Positions 12,629 through 23,111 of a DNA stretch of 64,000 bases are shown here, one piece after another. Below the pieces are notes generated by a model that saw only the letters and a list, made by a program, of their open reading frames with translations, had not been told where the DNA came from and did not search any database. A program made the translations under genes and the position numbers. Source of the DNA: Datisca glomerata (taxonomy: Eukaryota; Streptophyta; Magnoliopsida; Cucurbitales; Datiscaceae); contig QANY01011973.1 in NCBI GenBank assembly GCA_003255025.1, positions 1,093,238-1,157,237 of the forward strand, written 5' to 3'. The number at the start of each line of letters is the position of its first letter. Positions within the stretch are counted from its first letter, which is position 1.

Positions 12629-13868
12629 TGATGAGTGTGACATATTTTAGATAATTTTCACTTTTATTTTGTTGGTTCTTTTAGATTTTTTGCTTGATTT
12701 TTTATGTTTGTTTTTATTTTTATCTTATAGGTTAGATAGTCAAATGCATTTAGATTGATTTTGAAAGATTTGGAAAGAAAAAATACGGATAAAACGAGAA
12801 AAGAACGGACCTGGGCAGAAGGTCCAGTGTCGAGACACTGGGTGCAGAACAGCACGCCAGTGCTGCGGTGCTGGCCCGCGGTCAACAGAAACAGCAAACC
12901 AACATCTTTCAACGTCGTGACGCCAGCGCGATAAAGATTTTCTTTTTCTTTTTTATTTTCACTCCAATTTTATCCTTATGAAACCCTAGTGTATAAATAA
13001 AATATTTGAGGGTTATGAGATGACGTTTTGTATGTGGGAGGCAGAAAAAAGAGTTTTTTAGAGAGGAGACAAAGACGGATCCAATCGGGAGACGGAGCTC
13101 AACTTCAATTTCCTCCTTAAATCTAGTTTTTCTTCTCTTTTTCTCGATGTTTATGAATATTATTAGGATATTTTCTTATTTTAGTATGTCTTAATTTTTC
13201 CATCTAGGGATACGACGTAACCAAACTATGAATGTTCTTTGATTTTGATTCTCAATTTAATCGATGTTTTATTCATTATTGTTGAGTGTTATAATTCATT
13301 CTTAATGCTTGTGATCGTCTGACCAACTATTGCATGATTTTAGATTTAATTTTGTGAGTGAGAAGCATTAAATTTTTTTCTTTGTTTATAACACCATTAA
13401 AATTTCATAAGTTAGAGATAATTATAGAACTAGTATAACAATTATAATTTCTTGTGCTTAATGAGTTTTAACATATTGAATCTTGACAAAGATGTGAGAT
13501 TAGTATTTTTTGACTCATGATTATCGATGCTTGAGAAATATTGATAGTTACATTAGATAAATTTGTTATCAATAATATAATAAAAGTTGATTGTTTGAGA
13601 TTCAGGATTTAGAGTATGTTTGGTTTGGTGAAATCGAAATCCCTAGATCTTTTATCTATTCAAATTTGATTTATTTATCTCTATCAAATATTAATCATTT
13701 TTGTTTAATTAAAACTCTCAACTTATTGATATTCTCAATTAGAATTAAGGTCTAGTTAATTTCAATAACTAATAATAATCAATCATTGTGGACGATACTC
13801 TATTTATAGATTTTTTACTACTCAACGACGATAGTGTATACTTGCACTCTTCCAAAAAAATCGTAACA
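12629..13868 (+). repeat. 5' LTR of the Athila-like element
   Basis: A 1240-bp repeat beginning TGATGAGTGTGACA and ending TCGTAACA. From base 12700 onward it aligns with 15671-16789. It contains a CG-rich block (12820-12930) with decayed versions of a GTCGCGAC/CACTGG motif that is better preserved in the other LTR. The leader includes TATAAATAAAATATTTGAGGG at about 12993, a plausible TATA box. Confidence 0.85.
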
Positions 13869-13875
13869 AGTTTTT

Positions 13876-13892
13876 TAGGTCGTTGCCGGGGA
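13876..13892 (+). other. Primer binding site, tRNA-Asp type
   Basis: TAGGTCGTTGCCGGGGA starts 8 bases after the 5' LTR end. Apart from one deletion and one change it matches the complement of the 3' end of plant tRNA-Asp, the usual primer of Athila elements. Confidence 0.7.
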
Positions 13893-14020
13893 TTGACTTT
13901 GTTTAATAATACTTGAATTACATATCCTTAATTTTACTTAAAGTCTTAATTTTTTGAAGTTTATTTACTTTTTTGAATTTTAAGGCATTCTCTTATGTGT
14001 ATAAGATGGTTTGGAAGTGA

Positions 14021-15260
14021 AAATATGATTCCCCTGAATTCAAAAATCGAGCGAACTTGTCGTCAAAATAGAAAAGTGAGGAGATAAGCTTCCAAACAAA
14101 CTCTAGAAACCATAGATGACGTTAGAGAAAACCCTGAAATTGAAAACAATCAAAATAACCGAGCAATTCGAGACTATGCTATGGCGGTAGTCAATGAGCA
14201 TGCATCTGCCCTTCAATGCCCCGTTATTACTGCCAACAACTTGGAGATTAAGCTGGCTATGATTCACATGTGCAAGCAAAATAGTCCAGTGGCTTTCTTA
14301 ATGATGACTCAAATGTTCACATAATCACTTTTCTCGAAATTTGTGAGATATTCAAGCACAATAATGTCTCAACTTATGCAACTAGGATGAGATTATTCTC
14401 ATTTTTCACTTTGAGATAAGATAAGAGTTGGTTGAACTCTTTGGTCGCTGGATCAGTCACCACTTGGAGTGAACTTTCTGAGAAATTTTTGGCTAAATTA
14501 TTTCCACCTGCTAAAATAACTATGATGAGGAATGAGATCATTATCTTTGCCCAATATGATATGTAGTCTCTTTATGAAGCTTGAGAGAGGTTTAAAGAGA
14601 TGTTGAGAAGATGCCCACATCATGGACTCTCTGAATGGCTACAAGTTCAAACTTTCTACAATGGATTGGGAAATTCAACGAGGACACTAGTGGATACAAT
14701 AGCAGGAGGTACTTTGATGGGCAAAACACATGAGAAAGCATATGCTTTACTTGAAGAAATGGTTGTTAATGTCTATCAATGGCCAACTGAGAGCAACGTA
14801 CAGAGAAAGATTCATGGAGTTCATGAAGGTGATGCTCTTACTGCTCTCACTGCTCTCACTGCTCCCATTTCTCCTTGTCAGTAAAGAAATATTAATTTTT
14901 TTTAGAATTACAACAGACAGAATAACCTGTCGGATGGCAAAATCATCCTAATTTTTCTTGGAAGAACAATCAGAATATGATTAATCCATAAGTTGTTACT
15001 TAGCCTCAATTTCAACTTCAGGAACCTAAAATTTCTTTAGAAGATGCTCTTGTCCGTCTCATAGTCGATACAACTCAATTTATGACAAGAACAGATACTA
15101 CACTTCAGAGGCAAGAAACTAGTATTCAGAACCAAGCTCCAACTATTTAGAATTTAGAGTTTCAAATGGGTCAACTTTCAGAATACTAACTCAAAGACCA
15201 CAAGGTTCTCTGCCGGTAACACTGAGAGGAATCCAAAAGAACTAGTAAATGACATTACCC
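14021..15260 (+). pseudogene. Athila-type gag, broken
   Basis: Gag would form the capsid of the virus-like particle. Recognisable blocks in order are a region like AKLFPPAKITMMRNEI near 14490, then RRCPHHGLSEWLQVQTFYNG at 14608, and DTIAGGTLMGKT with KAYALLEEMVVNVYQW up to about 14780. These are hallmarks of the Athila/Tat gag (PF03732 type). Several in-frame stops and frameshifts interrupt it, and the start ATG at 14021 is only a guess. Farther on (15190-15250) the frame resembles the linker before protease. Confidence 0.7.
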
Positions 15261-15469
15261 TTATTGCGAGAGTACAAGAAGATAAGGTAATTTTTAATGT
15301 CTTCAAAGCAATATAACACGTAAATGATATGAATAGTTTTTTACTAATGGATAGTGCAAAAGTATGTATTGGGGAAGCAATTCATATCGATGATCCGAGT
15401 GAACTATTAGAAGCATGTCGAGTTGGGGTTATTGACAAGGAGAATTCAGAGATTTTAGAGTGTGTTAAT

Positions 15470-15668
15470 TAGTTGGAAGTAACCCTATCCATATATTGAA
15501 AAACCACCGGTGTTAAATCTCCACCTTCAGTACACTTTTATGGGAGAAGCATCTACCATTCATGTCATGATTTCTGCTTCATTAAATGGAAACAAGAAGA
15601 TAAGCTTTCGAGGGTGTTAAGAGAACACAAAATGTCTTTAGGGTGGTCAATTTATGACATAAAAGTGG
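15470..15668 (+). pseudogene. Stub of pol (RT-connecting region) cut at the 3' LTR
   Basis: The frame giving LSRVLREHKMSLGWSIYDIK (about 15603-15662) matches the sequence that opens the Athila reverse transcriptase domain. It stops matching a few bases later, where LTR homology begins at 15671. The rest of pol is gone, so this marks the deletion breakpoint. Confidence 0.65.
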
Positions 15669-15670
15669 AT

Positions 15671-16789
15671 ATATGTTTATTTTTGTTTTTATCTTATAAG
15701 TTAGATATTCAAACGTATTTGGGTTGATTTTGAAAGATTTGGAAGATAAAAATACGGATAAAATGAGAAAAGAACAGACCTAAGCAAAAGGGCCATTGTC
15801 GCGACACTGGGCGCAGAACACCATGCCAGTGTCGCGACGCTGGCACGTGGCCAGCAAAAATAGCAAGTCGACGTCGCGACGCTAGCTTCCAGCGTCGTGT
15901 CGCCAGCTCGATAAAGATTTTTTTCTTTCTGATTTTCACTCAAATTGTATCCTTATCAAAGCCTAATGTATAAATAAAATATTTTAGGGTTATGAGAGGA
16001 CTTTTTGGATGTGAGAGGCAGAGAACATAGTTTTTTGGAGAGGAAACGAAGACGGATCCAACCGGGAGATGCATCTTAACTTCAATTTCCTCCTTAAATC
16101 TAGAATTTCTTCCCTTTTTCTCTATGTTCATAAATATTATTACAATGTTTTCTTATTTTAGTATGTTTTAATTTTCCTATCTAGGGCTACGACGTAACCA
16201 AACCATGATTGTTCTTTAATATTGATTCTCAATTTAATCGATGTTTTATTCATTATCGTTGAGTATTATAATCTGTTCTTAATGCTTGTGATCGCCTGGC
16301 CAACTATTACATGATTTCAGATTTATTTATGAGACTGAGAAGTGATGATTAAATTTACTCTTTATTTATAATACCATTAGAATTTCATGAGTTAGAGATA
16401 ATTATGGAACTAGTGTAGCAATTATAATTTCTTGTACTTAATGAGTTTCAACAAATTGAATCTTGATAGAGATGTGGGATTGGTATTTTTGATTCATTAT
16501 TATCGATGCTTAATAAATATTAATAATTAGATAATTTTGCTATCAATAATATAATAAACATTGATTATTTGAGATTCAAAATTTAGAGCATGTCTGGTTT
16601 GTTGAAATCGAAATCCCTAAATCTTTTATCTATTCAAATTTGAATTATCTATCTTCATCAAATATTAATCATTTTAGTTCAATTAAATAATTAATAGCAA
16701 TCGATCCTTGTGGACGATACTCTATTTATAGAATTTTTATTACTTGACGACGATAGTGTATACTTGCACTCTTCTAAAAAATCATAACA
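15671..16789 (+). repeat. 3' LTR of the Athila-like element, 5'-truncated
   Basis: It matches 12700-13868 of the left LTR and ends in CA immediately before ATAAC. The first ~70 bp of the LTR are missing. The CG block here (15795-15910) holds several GTCGCGAC palindromes next to ACTGG/GCTGG, which are mutated in the left copy. Confidence 0.85.
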
Positions 16790-16794
16790 ATAAC

Positions 16795-17505
16795 TATTGC
16801 AATGCTTTTCGGGTCAGGTCGTTAATTTAGAAAAGAGAAGTGTATGGTTTAATAAAAATGTTTCTCCTAGTAGGAAAGATATTATTTCTAGTATTTTTGG
16901 TATTCCTACTAACAATCATAAGGACACTTATCTTGTGCTTCCTATTGATTGGTGTAAGTCTAAGTCCTCTATATTTTCTTTGCTTATAGAGAAAATTGAG
17001 GAAAAAAACTACTTTATCGAAGGCTATCTTGTTGACTTATTGTCGGAAGAAAATCCTTCTAAAGGCAGTAGGTCAAGCCCTCCCTAATTACATAATGAGC
17101 ATTTTTAAACTGCATGAATATGTTTATCAGAATTTACAAGCTGCTATCATGCATTTTTGGTGGTCTAGGGGGGAGGATTCTAAAGGGATTAGTTTGGCCT
17201 CTAGTCATTAAATGTCCCTTAATAAGGAAGAAGGTGAACTTTTGGGCTTAGGGATTTGGAATGTTTTAACCTTTCTTTGTTAGCTAAATAAGCTTGGATT
17301 ATTTTAAAAACTCTAACTGCTTTTGTTTTAAGCTTCTCAAGAGTCTTTATTTTCCTAATTGTGATTTTATGGAGGCTAGGGAAGGTAAATCCAGTTTTTG
17401 GACTTGGAAAAGCTTATGACTTGGAAATGAAATTATTAGGAAATTTGCATTTTAGTAAGTGGGTAATGGTTCTTCTATTATATTGCCAATTGCAGAGCAT
17501 GTCAT
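16795..17505 (+). pseudogene. LINE ORF2, C-terminal part of reverse transcriptase, broken
   Basis: This resumes the RT interrupted at 12628. SGQVVNLEKRSVWF, then QALPNYIMSIFKLHEYV and FWWSR (around 17070-17165), then ECFNLSLLAK and KSSFWTWKSL are the standard thumb and post-RT blocks of plant L1 elements. Frameshifts and stops occur. The RNase H-like and C-terminal parts are missing or unrecognisable, so the element is 3'-incomplete or replaced at about 17510. Confidence 0.75.
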
Positions 17506-18099
17506 AGTGCATATATTGCCAATTGCAGAGCATGTCACTTATATATAAAGTAGTTTCCTAATAACATTAAGGATATAGCTTTGTAGTATATTATGGCAAC
17601 AAACCAAGTTAAGGATTTAGCTTCCTAGTGTATCACAACAACAACCAACAAAGTCCATTAGTCTTATTATGGAGGAATCCATCTTACCAGCTATTTTAGG
17701 TTCTCGTCAATAACTTCACCAATTTTCAAGTGTAGTTCTAATGTAGAGGTTTCAACCAATTATGCATTGCTCATACCCACTTAAATTTGGTGGCTAACTA
17801 TCTATACCGCTTTGTAATTCTTTGAATCTCCCCCATGAATAGAAATTACATACTTGCCTTAACATCTAGTAGAGGGTAATCGCTCTCTGATAAACCTCTG
17901 TAGTTGGATAAATCATATTAGTTGGTGGCTCAAAATTGGCTGAGTATCATGTGATGTTGATCTATCAATAACACATTCATCAGCATGATCACCATTAATG
18001 TCTCTACCATCACCTTTCCTAAAAGATTTAGAAACTGGGCTTAACTTAATCTGGCCAGTCTGAGGCTTCTCAACTATCGTCGAACCTGTCATAGTCTAT

Positions 18100-19310
18100 T
18101 CATCAAGGAATTTACACTCGACTTTTGGAAATTTTCTTCTCACCTAGATCATATTGTCTTTTGTAGGGTAATTCACCAGTGGTATTTTTCTTCATTACTT
18201 TCACATAACTCTTGTGAGCTTCGTAGATGTCATGTAGACCGTAGGCTTTTTCCTTCCTTTAGCTACTACCTTGACCCTTTGGTGAGCTTTCACTTACCTT
18301 CATCGAAGTAATTGTGATAACCATCATCATTAAGCTAACCTAAAGTTTGGATCCCAGAACGTGTTCCACATTCTTGAGTATTAGTTTAAACTTGATATTC
18401 ATCTCTATACACACATCTCCAATCCTCGTAATCTTGGAGATGCATACATTCCCCATCTTTGCAACACTGAAGTCTTCTGATGTGTAATATGAGAAGATAT
18501 TCTTTTTAGAAGTAACATGTATGGTGACAACTCTATCATCTACCCAACTTGTGAGATAACAAACACGTCTTGACTAGTGGCTACAATTGCGTTTGTCACA
18601 TCATTCCCTTCTCACAATTTTCCTTCTACTACTCCCTTTTTAAAAGCATCGAATCCATTGTGTGTCAGATTCGCTCCAACTTCTCCCCCGATTTCCTATA
18701 ATGAAATCCTCTGATTGACTTATTGAAAAACTCAAAGATTTCCTTCTTGTTTCTTTATTCAACAAGTTGTTCTTAACCAAACTCGTAAAGAATTTACCAC
18801 TACAAGATAAATTACTAGGTGATACTATATATATTCCCAACTGTCTGGTAGAGAACCGAGAAGCAACAAGGCATGAACCTCGTTATCATGAACCATTTTC
18901 ATGGAAAAAAGTTGATTGACGATGATGATACTATATATCTCATTTAAGTGCTCTGAGATTGAGTCCCCTTCTTTCCATTTTAGGTTCACAATCTTTTATA
19001 TCATAAAAGCGTTATATTTTTTCACATACAGTTTTTTTAACTTCATCCAAAAAGAGTGTGCAGAGGTTTCTCTCAGTATACAGTTATAGTCATTATCATC
19101 CATTGATTGACAAATGTAACTAATGACTTTTGGGTTTAGCAATTCTTAATTTTTTAAGTCATGTTGATTGGCTTCGTCGTATCAACTTTATTGGAGCATA
19201 AAACTTTTCAAAGTAAAGAAGATCCTTTAATCTTCCTTTTACAATTGCCAATTATCAGCTAATCATTATGTTTATCTTAACCTTCATGACTACCCTGAAC
19301 TGGTAATCAC
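18100..19310 (-). pseudogene. Copia gag and protease region, broken
   Basis: Reverse-strand frames give ETSAHSFWMKLKKLYVKKYN (about 19066-19008), then EVHALLLLGSLPDSWE (about 18885-18838), both classical plant copia gag (UBN2) blocks. Farther on, HVTSKKNIFSYYTSEDFSV and MGNVCISKITRIGDVCIEM (18540-18400) match the segment after the aspartic protease site. The catalytic DSGA motif itself is degraded. Stops and frameshifts are frequent. In an active element the polyprotein would assemble the particle and mature it. Confidence 0.7.
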
Positions 19311-19319
19311 GTGAACCAG

Positions 19320-19331
19320 GCTCTTATACCA
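19320..19331 (-). other. Primer binding site, initiator tRNA-Met type
   Basis: The reverse complement, TGGTATAAGAGC, differs by one base from the standard TGGTATCAGAGC. It sits two bases inside the TGTTGGG end of the adjacent LTR, the normal spacing for plant copia elements. Confidence 0.75.
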
Positions 19332-19333
19332 CT

Positions 19334-19699
19334 TGTTGGGATTTATCAACAAATCCCTTCTATGATAGTTCACTAATATATTGTGTTCACTAATTATTAA
19401 TATTAAAGTAAATTACCAAGAAGAGATAATAACCAATTTCTCAGGAAAGTAGGCAAATAAGAACACCAAATTTAATGTGAAAAATCTTTCAGAATGATTG
19501 AAAAAAAATCACAGGACAAACTTTAAGTAATATCTTCCACTATAAAATAATAGGTTACACCAATTTCTGCTTTAGATAAATTTAGAGGATTACACTAATC
19601 ACAAGATTAATATTCGTCACTGTTAAAGGTAGATACGCAATTAAATAAAACAAATCTCGCCAAATTAGGAACTATAATCAGATGACACCAACTTTAAGT
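19334..19699 (-). repeat. Copia 5' LTR, reverse strand
   Basis: It starts TGTTGGGATT (the reverse of an LTR ending in ..CA) beside the primer site at 19320-19331. It extends to about 19699, where a second primer-site-like word begins. No second copy in the window was aligned, so the outer boundary is approximate. Confidence 0.5.
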
Positions 19700-20330
19700 G
19701 CTCTGATATCAGTATTGAGTGCTATTGAGTTTTCTCAACCCCAAAAGCTAGGTTGAGAAGTAAGGTTTTCTCTCACACTTATAAATTGATTACCAACCCT
19801 TCCACAACTGATATATGTAAACTCAAAAATCTCCCTTTCACACATCGAGTCTTGCATCGGATAAACATAAACTCATTTCACCTGGATTACCCAAACATCA
19901 AGTCATAAAACCTTTGACTCATTCACTTAGATTCATCACACATCATGTCATGATTCAAATAATCGTTGACTTGCATCACATGGATTCACCAAACATCAGG
20001 TCGTAAATGAGGGAGTCACTCACATCACCCATATTCATTGTACATCGGGCTATGAGTCAGATAATTGTCGACTCGCTTCACCTAAATTCACAACAAATCA
20101 GGTCATGAGTCAGATGTCTGTAGACTTGCTTCACTCGAATTCATCAAACATAGGATTGTTTCAGGGAGCCAACGACTCACTTCACCCGGTTTAGACTGAA
20201 TCATGTTGGGTGCTATTGTTCATTCTCAACCTCAAAAGCTAGCTTGTGAAATGAAATTTTCTCTCGCACTTAAAATTGAATATCAGTCTCTTCCACAATC
20301 GATGTGGAATAACCCCAATAGGTTAAAGTT
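19700..20330 (-). repeat. Second copia LTR-like block with its own primer site and a 53-bp tandem repeat
   Basis: GCTCTGATATCA at 19700-19711 is one base from the reverse of the tRNA-iMet primer site. It is followed by TATTGAGTGCTATTGAG at 19712. The same start, TGTTGGGTGCTATTG, returns at about 20204, and about 120 bp after each start are similar. Between them (19850-20190) is a ~53-bp unit like CGACTCGCTTCACCTAAATT..CAGGTCATGAGTCAGAT in about six degenerate copies. I read it as LTR sequence of a second, older copia insertion. Exact limits are unclear. Confidence 0.45.
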
Positions 20331-21990
20331 GGCTTCAAATTTTCTCATTATTATGGATGTAATTGTAAATAGAACCATTAGTCTATCAATGTACATGAGA
20401 TTTTGTTATCTAATGGTACTTGAAATAAATAATCCTACTATGTGCAATGGTTAAAGGGTTCAAGCCATTACCTACAAAGAATGTCATCTTCTTCACGCTA
20501 CACCATTTCACTTTGGATAGCTCTACTATTTTTCTTTTCGGACCAAAGCTAAAGAAGCAGATGAACTAACAATGTCGTTCATATTTCTTGTCGTTGAGCT
20601 ACCACCAAGGGCCAGCTCCTATATGGATCTTGAGGAAGTTTAAGGATCGTTTGATGAGTTGGCATGGCGGACTGATGAGTTGGTATGGTGGACCTTAGAG
20701 GAGTCAGCGAGCAATTCCACCGCCATGGTTGGAGGTGGACTTCCATGGAATTCTATGACGACGAAGATTGGAGGAAGGAAAATGGCGTTAGCTTACAGTT
20801 AGCATCCAGTCATCTCCTAATCATCGTCCACATTAGTAAATATCGCAGAATGTATACTTGTCTGTGTTAGAGGATATCACCACATAAAACATTTTTTAGA
20901 GGACCACGTAGACACATTATGAAAAGATAGGGGACTAAAAATGTACTTTTCTCAAAATATAATTGACTCATCCCCATGCACTTAAACTTCCCACCTTATT
21001 CCACATCCATAAGATTTTTTATATGCTATCATTGATCTGTTATTTTATTAACGTATTATAATAAGACTGAAATTTTATTAAGGTGAATTTCTTCTGTGAT
21101 ATTAACTTAAAGTATAAAAAAATCTCCAACCTAAAATTAAGAATTAAAGTTTGGTTTAGATTGATTTATACTTAAGTTTAATTGGTTTGTCACTCAATTA
21201 GCAAACCGATTATACATTACTTTGGTTAAGAAATTTATCTAAAACAAACCAATCTGGCAAATGAATATCCGAGCTAAAAATTCTTATTCTTCTTCAATTG
21301 ATCATGGAGTGTTTCGATTCAGAAAATAAACTTCAACAAGAAGAACAAGCCAGGAAGAAATCAATCAAAAACAGCTAATGGAATGCAAAGTTTGTTTCAA
21401 ACAATTGTTCATGTTTATTGGCAGTCTCCCATCATATCAATCCTCTTCTTCTTATTTCATGAGTAAGAGCAGCAATTGTGGTGCTCTACTTTCTCCATGA
21501 GTTAGCAACTTTCTGTAATAACTGAGTATAAGATTACAGTATTGGCACCGAGGGTGAATCTACTATTGGATTACCACACACTATGTCATATGAATGTGAG
21601 CCAACGGGTATATATATATACACCCCACCCCCTGTAAAAGTAAATAATTTCAGTGAAATTTATCTCTTCTGCTTGTTTTTGTTTGAAATTTTCCTGATTT
21701 AATTATTTGTCACATACTCAAATAATTAGAGTATTATTCTATCATTCGAAATGCAAACATAACCCATATTGTATAACTGTGCCAAACACATATAAAGAGA
21801 GATTTCATTAGCCTAACATGGATTGGAACCAAAAACATAACCTATCAACCCAAGAATCGTACGCCACGTGGCAATCTAGCACTAGTGAGACACGTCATGT
21901 TGGTTCCAAATTCCATTAGGCATTGACCCTTATTAAAATACTGAACAAAGTACTTAATGTGCAAACCTAAAGAAAAGATAACCCAATGAA
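20331..21990. other. Intergenic sequence, no recognised gene
   Basis: 20560-20880 is slightly richer in GC and has short open stretches, but I recognise no family. The rest is AT-rich. 21840-22028 probably includes the 3' UTR of the reverse-strand gene that ends at 22029. Confidence 0.4.
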
Positions 21991-22028
21991 CCAGAAACCA
22001 ACCATTCTGCATGGAAGAAAGCCTTATA

Positions 22029-22892
22029 TTACTCAGTTTTCTCAACTGGGGCTTCAGTTTCAACTTTCTCCTCATCAGCTTCAGCAAGCTTTTCCTCCTC
22101 TTTCTTCACTACCTCCTCTTTTTGCACTTCAGCCTCTGCTTCTGGTTCCGGTTCCACTTTCAGTTCCGGTCCCAGTTCCTCGGACGGGGCCTCATCAGAG
22201 CCTGTCTTTTCTTTAGGCTCCTCCTGAGCAGGCTCAGGTGCTACCTTAGAAGACTCTTCCTGATCAGTCTTCTTCTCAATCGTTGGCTCATCAGTTTTTT
22301 GTTCACCTTTTGCTTCTTTAGTCTCACTCTCGGTCTCGGTCTCGGTCTCAGTTACTTCAGCTGGGGCTTCAGGTTCGTGAGCCAACTGTTGGTCAGGGAC
22401 AGCAACAACAGTCGTCTCTTCCTCCTTTGGCTCCTCCTTGACAGGCTGATCTGGAGCTGTTGGTGCTTCCACTACATCCTCTGTTGTAGTCTCTTCCACC
22501 TTTTTCACTATTTCCTCTGTTGTAATTTCCTCATGGAGAGCTGTCTTTGCTGATACAACCTTTGTAGGGATGGGATACAATAAGCAAAATGATTACAAGT
22601 AGTTTCAGAAGGGAGACAAGACAGATGCATTTCAGTGCTTTGATGAAAAGCACTATAGAGTGCATTCAAAAACACTAATTTAAAATCACATTTTTTGGTT
22701 AAACTTTATTTTTTAATCACATTTTCATATGTAAAAACAATCTTCTACTGAAATTTGAAGCTGTACTTAAACCACATATAATATTGGATTAGAGATCAAA
22801 CCCACTTGTTTTACACTGCATAAAGCTTCAAGCCAATATTAACACATAATTAAGAAGAAATTAGATTTGGGTTATACCTCAACAGTAGCCAT
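22029..22892 (-). CDS. Acidic Glu/Pro/Val/Thr-rich protein, two exons, starts MATVEVVSAKTA
   Basis: Exon 1 is 22892-22878 (M-A-T-V-E) and ends GAG|GTATAA. Exon 2 is 22559-22029, after an intron ending CTACAAAG|GTTG. Joined in phase 0 they encode about 181 residues. The protein is low-complexity: residues 10-180 are dominated by E, K, P, T, V and A, with an alternating T-E run mid-protein and EPEPEAEAE later. It shows no membrane segment or folded domain and is probably intrinsically disordered. Short first exons with MATVEV starts occur in plant proteins often named after neurofilament or titin because of composition only. The frame is open and the splice sites and promoter are sound, so I consider it a functional nuclear gene. 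Its biochemical role is unknown to me. Confidence 0.75.
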
Positions 22893-22983
22893 GGAAACCT
22901 TTTTAGATAGTTCTAAAGCTGAAATTAGCAGAGAGAGAAAGAAAATGTAGGCTTTGAGATGGAAAAAATGAGCAAAGGGAAGT

Positions 22984-22994
22984 GGCTTATATAG
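22984..22994 (-). promoter_or_regulatory. TATA box of the acidic-protein gene
   Basis: CTATATAAGCC on the reverse strand lies about 92 bp upstream of the ATG. A CT-rich leader (TTTTCTTTCTCTCTCTGC) follows between them, which is a typical plant core promoter and 5' UTR. Confidence 0.6.
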
Positions 22995-23111
22995 AGTAAT
23001 TAAGTAAGTAGCTCTCTCAAGTTGATGTAAGAAAAAGAAATAGACAGTGTAGCTAGATGAGAATCTTGGGATTTGACACCTCATCTCACTGAATTCAAGG
23101 GAATTAGGCAT

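Larger units (their letters stand above)
12629..16789 (+). mobile_element. Athila-like Ty3/gypsy retrotransposon with pol deleted
   Basis: A 4161-bp element is bounded by TG..CA LTRs and a 5-bp TSD, inserted inside the LINE RT. It has a tRNA-Asp-type primer site, an Athila-type gag and a stub of the RT-connecting region, and then runs straight into the 3' LTR. Protease activity, most of RT, RNase H, integrase, the polypurine tract and about 70 bp of the 3' LTR are absent. It could only have moved with help from another element before it decayed. Confidence 0.85.
9300..17510 (+). mobile_element. L1-type LINE, degenerate, split by an Athila-like insertion
   Basis: The order on the plus strand is a pyrimidine-rich 5' leader (9300-9638), an ORF1-like region with a zinc knuckle (to about 10510), an endonuclease start (10551), and a reverse transcriptase interrupted at 12628 and resumed at 16795. 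The LINE without the insertion is about 4 kb. All reading frames carry stops and frameshifts, so it is dead. A 33-bp tandem duplication (ATTGCCAATTGCAGAGCATG at 17482 and 17515) marks its 3' edge. No poly(A) tail is visible. Confidence 0.85.
17541..19333 (-). mobile_element. Ty1/copia element, reverse strand, internal part
   Basis: Read on the reverse strand it runs from a tRNA-iMet primer site at 19331 through gag and protease-like sequence to about 18100. Between 18100 and 17541 only weak, unassigned copia-like frames remain. RT and integrase were not recognised, so the element is truncated at its 3' side where it meets the LINE. Confidence 0.65.

Noticed and set aside
22011..22553. Plus-strand 180-codon frame as a membrane protein
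   Set aside because: It is the antisense shadow of the Glu-rich exon. Reverse complements of Glu/Lys codons give Phe/Leu/Ser, which mimics transmembrane segments.
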